The position numbers were made by a program, and so were the translations under genes. The notes under the pieces are model-generated. The model saw only the letters and a program-made list of their open reading frames with translations, was not told the DNA's origin and did not search any database. Source: Isochrysis galbana (lineage: Eukaryota; Haptophyta; Isochrysidales; Isochrysidaceae). Taken from it: a stretch of DNA of 64,000 nucleotides. The stretch's first letter is position 1, and every line of letters begins with the position of its first letter. Shown here one piece after another: positions 32,911-40,966 of the stretch. Location: positions 3,455,611 through 3,519,610 of the forward strand of contig CM030931.1 of the NCBI GenBank assembly GCA_018136815.1, written 5' to 3'.

Positions 32911-33642
32911 TCACTGCTCGTGCATGACGTTGTCGCCGTTGCTCCTCTTCTCGCTCTCTTTTTGCGCCTCTTGCACAAAGGCGAATTTGGCGTCGAAGTC
33001 TTCCTCGACGGTCTTGGCGTTGGTGGCCTCCTCTTTGGGCGAGCTGTCCCCGTCGGGAAGTGCCGCAGCGGGAGCTGCGACTTCCTTGATTTCGAGCTGG
33101 ACCCTTTCGGGCTCAGGTGGCTTGACCTTGGCACTGAGCGGCACACGCAGAGTCAACTTCGAGCCATCCGATTCACGGAAGGCCTGCACGGCACGCGCAT
33201 CGTATACATCGAAAGGTAGGCTGACCGAGTATGATGCTGATCGCTGCTGTACTCCATCCTTATCGAGACTGGCCTTGATCATCAACTTGCCCTCCACAAC
33301 TTCAACGTGAAGACGTGCGTCCGGCTGGATCCTGAAGGACATCTCCACGGCATCGTCCTTCTCTACCCAGTGCGGCCGGCGAGAAAATGGAGACTCGAAG
33401 GCGTCGAGTGCTTGCGCAATTGAGTTGAAGTTCCGATGGGTAGGGCTTGCGAGAAGGCTTGATCCGAACGAAGGCCTTGGCGCAGCGAGTGCGTGCGTCG
33501 TGCGCATGAGCTCGTCGAACATGCTGTCAAAGGGCGAGGAGAATGCTCGGTCGAAGCGGCCGAACGAGTGCACGGGCACCATGGGCCTGTAGTACATGTA
33601 GGCCGCGGCGGGCGAGACGAGTGTCATCATGAGCATCAGCAT
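32911..33642 (-). CDS. Small heat-shock (alpha-crystallin/Hsp20-like) protein
   Basis: About 243 residues. The central part, DAVEMSFRIQPDARLHVEVV through SKLTLRVPLSA (about nt 33363-33130), has the strand pattern of an alpha-crystallin domain and the usual closing pattern of hydrophobic residues before a proline. Such proteins bind unfolding clients without ATP. The start is set at the ATG at 33642, because the frame further upstream has no ATG and then a stop. That start gives a signal-peptide-like leader MLMLMMTLVSPAAAYMYYRP, possibly for secretion or, with AAA-Y, for a complex plastid. The C-terminus is acidic and lacks the I-x-I tail motif. It is divergent from the CDF gene, 337 bp apart. 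Confidence 0.6.
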   Translation of the reverse strand: MLMLMMTLVSPAAAYMYYRPMVPVHSFGRFDRAFSSPFDSMFDELMRTTHALAAPRPSFGSSLLASPTHRNFNSIAQALDAFESPFSRRPHWVEKDDAVEMSFRIQPDARLHVEVVEGKLMIKASLDKDGVQQRSASYSVSLPFDVYDARAVQAFRESDGSKLTLRVPLSAKVKPPEPERVQLEIKEVAAPAAALPDGDSSPKEEATNAKTVEEDFDAKFAFVQEAQKESEKRSNGDNVMHEQ

Positions 33643-33979
33643 GGCGTTGGAAGTGGAGAGCGCAGAGACTGCTGTTGGTGGACGGGTCGCGATGACGGCT
33701 GATGAGGTGGCGCTCACGATGAGTCAGCGACAAAAGGACGCCGGACGTGTCCAGGTGACAAGGGAGAGAAAATGAGAAGAAAAGAGGGGAGAGAGGGATG
33801 TCGCGAGGCCTCTCGACGCGTCTGGCCCCTTGGGAAGAAAAGAAAAGGCGCCACCACTCAACGGATTTCCCGGAACTTCAAAGAGTGCTGGCATGATTAG
33901 AAAGAAAGGAGGAAAACAAGAAGGAATACGAAGTTGGAGAGTACCGGAAATCCAGGTTCATGAAAGAGAAGAAGTGTGA
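33643..33979. promoter_or_regulatory. Shared upstream region of divergent sHSP-like and CDF-like genes
   Basis: The two genes point away from each other across 337 bp, so promoters of both must lie here. GA-rich blocks (GAGAAAATGAGAAGAAAAG) and AGAA/TTC words are present; no canonical heat-shock element array was identified with confidence. Confidence 0.35.
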
Positions 33980-34891
33980 ATGAATGAAACATACGTGAAG
34001 GGTGAAGAAAACAAGAGAGAGTCCGGGGGGCGGCGTCGGGCGCCTGGCTCGCCGATGGCGGCGCCGGCGCTGCAGGCGTGCGGCGCCGCGGCGATGCTCA
34101 CTGTGGGGGTAAGGAGCTCATCGGCATCACTGGTGAGCGGCGGCCTTATCCTCGCACTCGGCGCGGCCGAGGCCATCGCGAGCCATCCATGGTGGCTCTC
34201 TCGCCTCTGGTCGCGAATCGATCCGGCCCGGTGCTACCCGTTTGGAGCGGTCAGGCTTCCTGCGCTCCTACGCTTCTGTGCCGCAGTGATGGCGGTGGGT
34301 GCGGCCTTGCTGATCGTGCTCGAAATGATCGTCAAAATCCTCTTCCATCAGGTTGCCGATGGAGCTCCGCGCATGCGCGCTCAGTTGGTGCTCTTGATGT
34401 CTCTCCTCACAATGGTCATAGGGTGCTTGGAAAGCTATACCACACGGTGTATTCAACATTCAGGCGATGCGCGCGTGTGGCGTTCTATTGCTACGTTCGT
34501 CCTTGTATTGACTGGCGGCACGTTAAGTGACGCATTGGCAACCTGTGGCATCGTGGGACTCCTCATTTATCGCACGTTCGTGCTAGTGAAGACCGATGGG
34601 CGCTTGTTGATGCAATCAACATACGGCTCCTTTGAAAGTGCGGCGTACGACGATTGTGTACGGCGTGCTACCCGGCTTCCAGGCGTCGATACGATATACG
34701 ATGCATGTTTCTGGGAATTGGAAGGGAAAGGGGCCGCTGTGGGGGCTCTGCGTTGCATTCTCGACTCAAACTCAAGCGGTCATGGCAGCAACGATGTGAT
34801 GAAAACTATCAATCACGTCCGCAGCATTTTTAATGGCACGCCAGCAGCACATGACTTGTCGATACACGTCGAGATGCACACTGTGCGTTGA
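33980..34891 (+). CDS. Cation diffusion facilitator-like membrane protein
   Basis: About 303 residues from the ATG at 33980; a second ATG at about 34055 (MAAPALQACGAAAML) has a good context and may be the true start. Hydrophobic helices near nt 34070-34180, 34270-34340, 34380-34440 and 34490-34590 and the segment RCYPFGAVRLPALLRF match the CDF (ZnT/SLC30) pattern in which YPFG precedes the next helix. SDALATCGIVGLLIYRTFVL resembles TM6, and a ferredoxin-like C-terminal half follows (LPGVDTIYDACFWELEGKG). CDF proteins move Zn2+ or Mn2+ out of the cytosol in exchange for protons. The paired His/Asp metal ligands of TM2 and TM5 are not evident, so it may be a non-transporting partner, as described for ZnT6. 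Family moderately sure. Confidence 0.6.
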   Translation: MNETYVKGEENKRESGGRRRAPGSPMAAPALQACGAAAMLTVGVRSSSASLVSGGLILALGAAEAIASHPWWLSRLWSRIDPARCYPFGAVRLPALLRFCAAVMAVGAALLIVLEMIVKILFHQVADGAPRMRAQLVLLMSLLTMVIGCLESYTTRCIQHSGDARVWRSIATFVLVLTGGTLSDALATCGIVGLLIYRTFVLVKTDGRLLMQSTYGSFESAAYDDCVRRATRLPGVDTIYDACFWELEGKGAAVGALRCILDSNSSGHGSNDVMKTINHVRSIFNGTPAAHDLSIHVEMHTVR

Positions 34892-36472
34892 AATTTGTCG
34901 CATCACACCTCACCGATGCTGACTCGCGCGGAATCCATTTCGATATGTTGCAAAGCTCTTTCAATTTACGTTTCGACTCAAAGCATGCGTGGACTTGTCT
35001 ACTTACACTGCCCCTCCGTTGTTGCTCTTGATCTTGCTTTTTTTTCACCATTAGTTCCCTCCAGTATCTAGTATGATACTTTCTTTCTTCTGTTCTGCAT
35101 TCGACCATAAAACTCGTGAGAGACACATGCAAGTACAACTACTACGTGCGAGGGTACCGCGTGCACCCGTGGCATACCGTCGAAGCGATGTGCTCAGCTT
35201 GTGCTGGTATACCGCTGACGAGAGTGCACGCGGCCTTCCAACTCCTAATGCTCTCATGAGCTCAAGACACACCTGAGAAATTTATACGTTTGCTTGCGAA
35301 CGCCCCCGATGTCCTGTCATACATGATAGCATATGCACATATTAATCTATACATACGGTTTTGTTTTGTGTTGCCGAACTGAACTTTTTCAGTTCGGGGT
35401 GTCGGGATGGGCAATAGTGTGATGAGCGTTCAAAACAAAAAAACTCAACAACATATTTCCCTAGGATTCTGATTAAGACAAACACCTTTTGAAGATGTCG
35501 CGTCGCACGTGGCTTTGGGTCTCTACCTTTGACCTTTGTAGCCACGCCCCTTAGACCCTTCCTATTCCACCCCAACCTGCAACCTGCCCTGGGGCTCTGT
35601 TGCATCCAGAGTATTTTATACTCTATGCGGATGCGGTGCTTCTATCAATGTGTGTAGTGTGTGAGAAAAATTGAGTGAGTTTTGTTGTCGCCAATGAGTT
35701 GTCCGGAAGCTTCGCCGCATTGCACCCCGAGTGTTTTTAGTTTGTGCGCTTGTGGTTGTCCATATTTGTACCATTGATTTGTGCTTGTGCGATGTTGCGT
35801 TAGTTTTCGGAGTCTTCTTGTTGGTAAGTGAGTGATGTGGGGGTAGTGACTCGTCTTTCCTACTTGATGATTCCACCTATCACCTATCACAAGAAGACCT
35901 CCTTACGTGAGAGGCGCACACCACGCCCCAAGTGCGAGTAGCAAGCGCAGACTGCTTACCACTACCAGTGACTGAAACGTCCATTTTACTTAATATAGGA
36001 AGCTCAGAGCACTAAATTGCCGCGAAGCACCTTCAAACAAAGGTGCTTCTATCCGCCTCTTAAGAGGTACATTAGATGTTAGAGGAAGGAGGAAGGGCTA
36101 AATCACGTAATTCATATTTATTTCATACACGATACAATTGCAATAATGCCTGAAAACATTTGCTGTGCTGCAGCAGCCTGCGGCGCACGACGCATGTTCT
36201 CGTGAAATGTCGGCGCTTCTCTAATTTCTCCCTCTGAAAAGGCCCTCTGCCTCAGTTGCACTTCCACCCTCAGCCTGGCATGACTACATTCCTGGGCAAC
36301 GTCGTCATGCAGTCAACCACTGCAAGGTTGGAGCCAGGGCGGGCCCATCAACACCGTAACGTGGCAGGGGGGCACCTTGGTGCGGCCCGTGGGAAGCGCT
36401 CCTCGAGGCAGGTCTGTTGCGGCTATCCTACTGATGTACAGACACTTCAGTCACGCCTAGAAGGTGGTGTTG
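34892..36472. other. Intergenic; one strong hairpin
   Basis: No gene supported. CCGAACTGAA (35374-35383), loop CTTT, TTCAGTTCGG (35388-35397) forms a perfect 10-bp hairpin about 480 bp after the CDF stop codon. Confidence 0.4.
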
Positions 36473-36787
36473 CTATTGCCGGGTCGGCGGCGCAGAATGC
36501 GGCGAGATGGCCAAGTCGTCTTCGTTCCGTCCGTCTAGGAAGCGTCCCGTCGCACCACCCTGCGGCCATGCGTAGTTGATCGTTCCACCCGAAGTCACAC
36601 TCATGATGTGCTGTTGCCAGATACGGTTGATGCGCCGACGCTGCTGCCACCTTCGGAGCAGCCAGCAGCCGAGCAGCGTGGCAATCAGAGCGGCGATAAT
36701 GACGGGGATGGCGACTTCCAATGGCAAAGGCAGGAACGATGGCCCCTGCTCCCCGGATGACGCGTCGGGCAAGTCATCGACGGGCAT
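36473..36787 (-). CDS. Small single-pass membrane protein or terminal exon
   Basis: 104 residues from the ATG at 36787: a short acidic N-terminus, one strong transmembrane helix (VAIPVIIAALIATLLGCWLL), then a very basic stretch RRWQQRRRINRIW, a type III/positive-inside arrangement, and a polar tail. The frame continues upstream through RARPLAAGGAARAALRP to a good acceptor (TATTTTTCAG) at about 36863, so this may be the last exon of a longer gene whose 5' exons were not found. No family recognised. Confidence 0.35.
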   Translation of the reverse strand: MPVDDLPDASSGEQGPSFLPLPLEVAIPVIIAALIATLLGCWLLRRWQQRRRINRIWQQHIMSVTSGGTINYAWPQGGATGRFLDGRNEDDLAISPHSAPPTRQ

Positions 36788-36917
36788 GGCGCCGCCACCA
36801 GCCGGGCGCAGAGCGGCGCGGGCGGCGCCACCAGCCGCCAGCGGCCTCGCTCTATCCCTCAACTGAAAAATACTGAGGGATCTGGCTCCTCAGTTAAATG
36901 TGGAAGTAGGCTATTGG

Positions 36918-36950
36918 CCTAGATGGGGAAAACAGAGGGGGGGCATGGGG
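36918..36950. mobile_element. hAT-like terminal fragment
   Basis: CCTAGATGGGGAAAACAGAG matches the left end of the element at 56678 (CCTAGATGGGAAAAACAGAG). No matching right end was seen within the next kilobase, so it is a solo or truncated end. Confidence 0.45.
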
Positions 36951-37224
36951 GGCAGGGAGAGGGGGCAGTAGGATGCGCGCCCGGCAGCCTGCGTGCAAGG
37001 TTATGGCTGGCCGAGGCATGCTGCACGGGGGACGCGTCGATTAGCGGACCGACGCTTGCCCGCGCTCGTGTCGGACGTCGGCCCTCCGCGACTCCACGAT
37101 AGTGATTTCGATTTCTGGCCTGTTTCCGCGTTTTCTTGTTACGCATCGCTGTGGGGGCTACCGTGGGGGTCGGAGGCCCAAAGGGCACCGGATATGTGCT
37201 AGTTACACCTATCCAGTCCCTATA

Positions 37225-37640
37225 TCAAAAATCTCGTAATGAATCCTCAATCTTGACTTGCGACTTGGTCAATTTTCACCCTTAGAAGTTAAAATAGATG
37301 TTTGACCGCGCTACTACGCCCTACATATTTCTTTTATGATTCTGCCTAATATTAATATACCCATTTCCAGTAGCATACCCTAATGATCGCGTGATATAAA
37401 ACCTCAATCTTGACTTAGTGAATTTTCACCCTTGGAAGTTAAAAGCCCTGTTTGACCTAGGACCTAGCCTAGGTCAAACAGGGCTTTTAACTTCCAAGGG
37501 TGAAGCTAGGTCAAACAGGGCTTTTAACTTCCAAGGGTGAAAATTCACTAAGTCAAGATTGAGGTTTTATCACGCGATTTTTAGGGTATTACACTGGAAA
37601 TGGGTATATTAGGCAGAATCTTATAAGAAATATGCACATT
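37225..37640. repeat. Large foldback (inverted repeat) element
   Basis: Left arm about 37323-37470 and right arm about 37475-37635 are complementary over about 145 bp, meeting at CCTAGGACCTAGCCTAGG. Both include AACCTCAATCTTGACTTAGT and TTCACCCTTGGAAGTTAAAA. The right arm carries a 36-bp tandem duplication (AGGTCAAACAGGGCTTTTAA repeated). A further direct, diverged copy lies at 37225-37315 and another at 29480-29600. Confidence 0.8.
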
Positions 37641-37789
37641 TTCGACGCCATTCGACACACAGACCCAAAAACGTTTTCGCGCTCGTGCGAAATTGAAATT
37701 GACGTCGACCACAAAAGTGCACCACAGGTCGCGCTTAGGGCTGCCTAACGTTTACTTTAGGGCCCAACGTTCAGTTAGCGTTCGACTAA

Positions 37790-37890
37790 AAACTCAAACA
37801 TTGTTGATGTTCACTTGTGTTCAAGGCCAATCCTCAACGTTGTTCTTGTTCAGTGGTTCTCCTCACCTGTTCCTGTTGTTCAGGCGGAGA
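37790..37890. repeat. TGTTC-rich tract
   Basis: Repeated TTGTTC and GTTCAG words (GTTGTTCTTGTTCAG). A similar, longer tract is at 39810-39960. Confidence 0.4.
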
Positions 37891-38426
37891 CTCTTCGGCG
37901 GCTCGGCGGCGTAAGGACCCAGCTCGGTCGCCAAGTCCCAGTAGATCAGACGCATGCGGCCCTCATCGTTGCGCCACAGATCGTCGCGTTTGTGCCACAC
38001 CCACAACGAGCCGTTGATGCTCACGAACTAGTCTCCCGCGAGCGAGTTGAGGAGCGCGTAGGCTTCGACATCGGTCTTTGGCGGCGGCGGCGCGTGCTGC
38101 ATGCTCGCCGGCATCTCGGTGGGGTCGCGGTTCTCGTACTCGTAGGTTGGCGCAGCAGGAATGTACATAGGCGCAGCAGGGATGCGCCAATACCTCGGTT
38201 GCCCGGCATCATCGGCAACCGTTGAGCGCCTCTTCTCCGTGGTTGGATTTGCCTTTTCAAAGTATCGCAAGAGTGCGCATTCCGACACACTCGAAGCGGC
38301 AGTCTTTGCAAAGCTGAATGTGGAGTGATTGTGATTGTGTGCGGTGTGTGTATGTGGTGTGGCGGCGTGCACTTCGAGCAAACGATGCGCGATGCGTGCG
38401 TGTCGTGGTGTTTCGTTTCGGCCCAT
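37863..38426 (-). pseudogene. Uncharacterised ORF interrupted by one in-frame TAG
   Basis: On the minus strand one frame is coding-like from 38426 to 37863 apart from a single TAG at 38030-38028. Before it: VSECALLRYFEKANPTTEK, PRYWRIPAAPMYIPAAPTYE and TDVEAYALLNSLAGD. Directly after it: FVSINGSLWVWHKRDDLWR, NDEGRMRLIYWDLATELGP and AAEPPKSLRLNNRNR, ending AGGTGA, which is also a good splice donor (CAG then GTGAGG). The residues after the stop are as well-ordered as those before. Possible explanations: pseudogene, stop readthrough, or a missed splice. No family recognised. Confidence 0.4.
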
Positions 38427-38535
38427 CTGGTATTCGTTTCAGTCATGAGTCTGAGGTGCCTATGTGCTATGCGTAGGAGTGGGGTGGTGTGTAATAAGTG
38501 CTCTCTATGTGCATCATAAGCTACACCTATACTAT

Positions 38536-39678
38536 TTTTATTTTTAACAAATTTTTATGGGTCGCGGCGCGGCAAAGGAACGGAACTAGCGCTAACTCAA
38601 GACAGGACTCCCTGCCGCGGCAAGCGCAAGCACCCTTCCCCCTTATGCCACCCAGCTCTTCACTAGCTACCTGCGCTAGCTGTAGCGCCCCTCCCTCCAC
38701 ACTCAAACAGCCCCCCACGCCAGGATCCTGTTCTGGTCTCGCAGGCAAGGGGGCCTAATGGGAGGGAGAGGAGCAACTCCTCAGAGAGGAGCTGTGGGGA
38801 AGGAGATGTCTGAGTGGGGGCGCTATACCCTTGCGCTAGGCATGGGCAGCGACGCCGCCTCAAGACATGTCCTCCCTCTTGTCTTGAGTCGAAATTATTG
38901 GTGCTTGAAAAAGAGGGCGAGGGGGGTTGTGCTTCTTGGGTTGTTGGTAGTTGGAAGAGGGAGTGGGATAGGGAGTCAGGTATTGGAAGAGGGCCCAAAG
39001 GGCACTGAGTTGTAGGTGCTTGTGGCCCACAAGAGTGGGGTGAAAACGATAAGTGCAAGTGTATCAACATGGGTCTTGAGTTTGAGTTGAAAATTTTGGT
39101 GCTTGAAACAGAGGGTGAGGGGGTTCGTGCTGTTTGGGTTGGTTGTGGTGTGAAGGGGGAGTGGGAGAGGGAGTCTAGTGTTGAAAGAGGGCCCAAGGCA
39201 GGGCACTGAGCTGTAGGTACTTGTGGCCCACAGGAGTGGGGTGAAGAAAACAAGTGTGTCAACAAGTTGGGAAACAGAGGCATGGGGTGCTCTCCAGGGA
39301 AGATTGATGGTTGTGAAGTGCCCTCCCATGATGGGTGCACTGATGGTAGAGGTTTCCACCATGGGAAGGGCAGCTGAGCTGCCCTCCCACATGAGGTGCT
39401 CTTGGGGTGGGAGGGTTTCCCACTGTTGGAGGGGGTCTCAAAGACCCCCTGCATGCTACGCAGAGCCATGGTGGCAACCTGTTCGGTGCCAGTGCTCGCC
39501 ACCCCGCGCGCTTGCGCGGGTGTGGTTTGGATGGGCTGGATGGGCTTTGAGAGGGCTTTCTGACGAGCCGCCTCGGGCGGCATGGGGCGTCCCAGGTGGG
39601 GCGCGGTGGCGAGGGTCGCCTGGGGCTCGGGAGCGGTCGCGGCACGCTCCATAGGTCAAACTATAACAATAGTTTGGT
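38536..39678 (-). mobile_element. Internally deleted LINE with 17-bp target duplication
   Basis: AGCTACACCTATACTAT occurs at 38519-38535 and 39679-39695. Read on the minus strand the 1143-bp insert starts with the hairpin AACTAT-TGTT-ATAGTT, then an ORF1-like frame from 39652 (MERAATAPEPQATLATAPHL) to 38663, and ends in an AT-rich tail (AAAAATTTGTTAAAAATAAA). Inside the ORF a block of about 60 codons is duplicated: SPHSCGPQVPTAQCP and SPHSCGPQAPTTQCP. There is no endonuclease or reverse transcriptase. Confidence 0.8.
38663..39652 (-). CDS. ORF1-like protein of the LINE copy at 38.5-39.7 kb
   Basis: 329 residues, Pro/Ser/Thr-rich. The first 40 residues match the ORF1 starts at 16928 and 43239. 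The rest contains two tandem copies of a block with CGPQxPTxQCP and LPLPxxDSLSHS-type sequence. It ends TGSWRGGLFECGGRG and ATASAGS. No domain recognised. Long and intact, but repeated composition and loss of ORF2 make a function doubtful. Confidence 0.4.
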   Translation of the reverse strand: MERAATAPEPQATLATAPHLGRPMPPEAARQKALSKPIQPIQTTPAQARGVASTGTEQVATMALRSMQGVFETPSNSGKPSHPKSTSCGRAAQLPFPWWKPLPSVHPSWEGTSQPSIFPGEHPMPLFPNLLTHLFSSPHSCGPQVPTAQCPALGPLSTLDSLSHSPFTPQPTQTARTPSPSVSSTKIFNSNSRPMLIHLHLSFSPHSCGPQAPTTQCPLGPLPIPDSLSHSLFQLPTTQEAQPPSPSFSSTNNFDSRQEGGHVLRRRRCPCLAQGYSAPTQTSPSPQLLSEELLLSLPLGPLACETRTGSWRGGLFECGGRGATASAGS

Positions 39679-39695
39679 AGCTACACCTATACTAT

Positions 39696-40387
39696 AGCTA
39701 TAGCTAGAGAGAGAGAGAGAGCCACTTTTTAATATAATGAGAGGCCCGCCGCAGGCGAAGCCGAAGCCTACGGTGTGTGCACATTGCTAGCCAGACACTC
39801 GACACCGGCAACTGTGTTCAACACTGTTCATAGTGTTCAGTCGCCGCTTCGTGTTCTTTTGGTTCTTGTTCAACTGCTCGTTGTTGTTCTTGTTCGGCTC
39901 AGAGGCTTGTTGCTAAGTGTTGTTCTTGTTCAGAATCTGAACAGTGTTCAGCGCTTAACGTTAAGCAGCTCTAGTCGCGCTGTGCGACGCGCGCCTGCGT
40001 TCCGTCCGTCCAGGTGTGGTTAGTTTTCGCCCTGTTTGGTTTAGTTTGTGTGGTTCCGTGCCCCTTAACTTTTTGAGTCCTTGCGTTGTAGTCTCCCGTG
40101 TCTACCTCGGACCTAAGAAGCTCTCATTCTCACTCTCTCTCTTCCACTAGCTCGCTAGCTAGCCTCGTCCCTACTCTCCGACGCCACGCGTCGCAATCCT
40201 CCGACCGTAAGTCCACTTCGTCGCTCGTGGCGCTCGATGGCAGACACTGTCAGACCCGATTCTTACTATGACCTATCAGACATTTTCCCGCCAGCAACAA
40301 TCAACGAACCTTCCACGACCGCGTCAGCTGCCGGCTCGATCGAACGGCCCTCTGCCTATGAGCCTATAGTCATCGCGTGTTCGACAC
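39696..40387. other. Non-coding interval with a TGTTC-rich tract
   Basis: After a short GAGAGA run at about 39709-39721, 39810-39960 is rich in TGTTC/GTTCTTG words like 37790-37890. No gene supported. Confidence 0.35.
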
Positions 40388-40490
40388 CGAGCCGCTTTCG
40401 CCGGGGCTTTCCGCTCACGGTCAAAAATGTCGACCCCCCCCATATTAGTACTTAAAAAGCCGTGTTTGACCGCCCTATTTGACCGCCCTA
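40388..40490. repeat. Dispersed repeat, inverted copy at 54099-54206
   Basis: About 100 bp nearly identical in inverted orientation to 54099-54206: GAGCCGCTTTCGCCGGGGCT, CACGGTCAAAAATGTCGACC and AAAAAGCCGTGTTTGACC are shared. Confidence 0.75.
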
Positions 40491-40966
40491 TCATCTCTCA
40501 CCCAACCCCAACCCGCAACCCGGCTCTCATAGTCACAGTGCTCACAGCAAGTCGACTCAAGCCTTGCAAGGCCTTCCCTAGGGATAGGGAGGGAGCCAAA
40601 CCCCTCCCAACAGCACTCGCACCGATCAACTTAGCCTAATAGTTCCTTCAGAAATACCAGCGATAAGGGCTTATCAGGCACCGTCGTTGTGTCGTTGTCG
40701 TTGGCTCACATGATCTCGCATTCGATCTCCCCGCTGCTTCCACTTATTTCTCTGCCGCTGTGAAGTCTGAAGTCTCTCTCTCCATTCACGCCGCACCTCC
40801 CCCAGCCCCCCCCCCCCCCTATCACATACACGTTCCGTCGACCCTCTTTCCTCCTCCTCGGCCGACGCAGAGGGCGAGAGAGAGGGTGAGAGGGTGAGAG
40901 GGTGAGAGGGGGAGCGAGCGAGCGAGCGAGCGAGCGAGAGAGGGTGGTAGGTAGCTAGGTCAGAAG
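40491..40966. promoter_or_regulatory. Upstream region of the RF3 gene
   Basis: No other gene seen. The final 100 bp before the ATG are purine-rich (GAGAGGGTGAGAGGGTGAGA, then six GAGC units), like the CT/GA tracts in front of several other genes here. Confidence 0.35.

Noticed and set aside
35374-35397. Rho-independent-type terminator
   Set aside because: The hairpin is clear, but it is far from the nearest gene end and such terminators are not expected in nuclear DNA.
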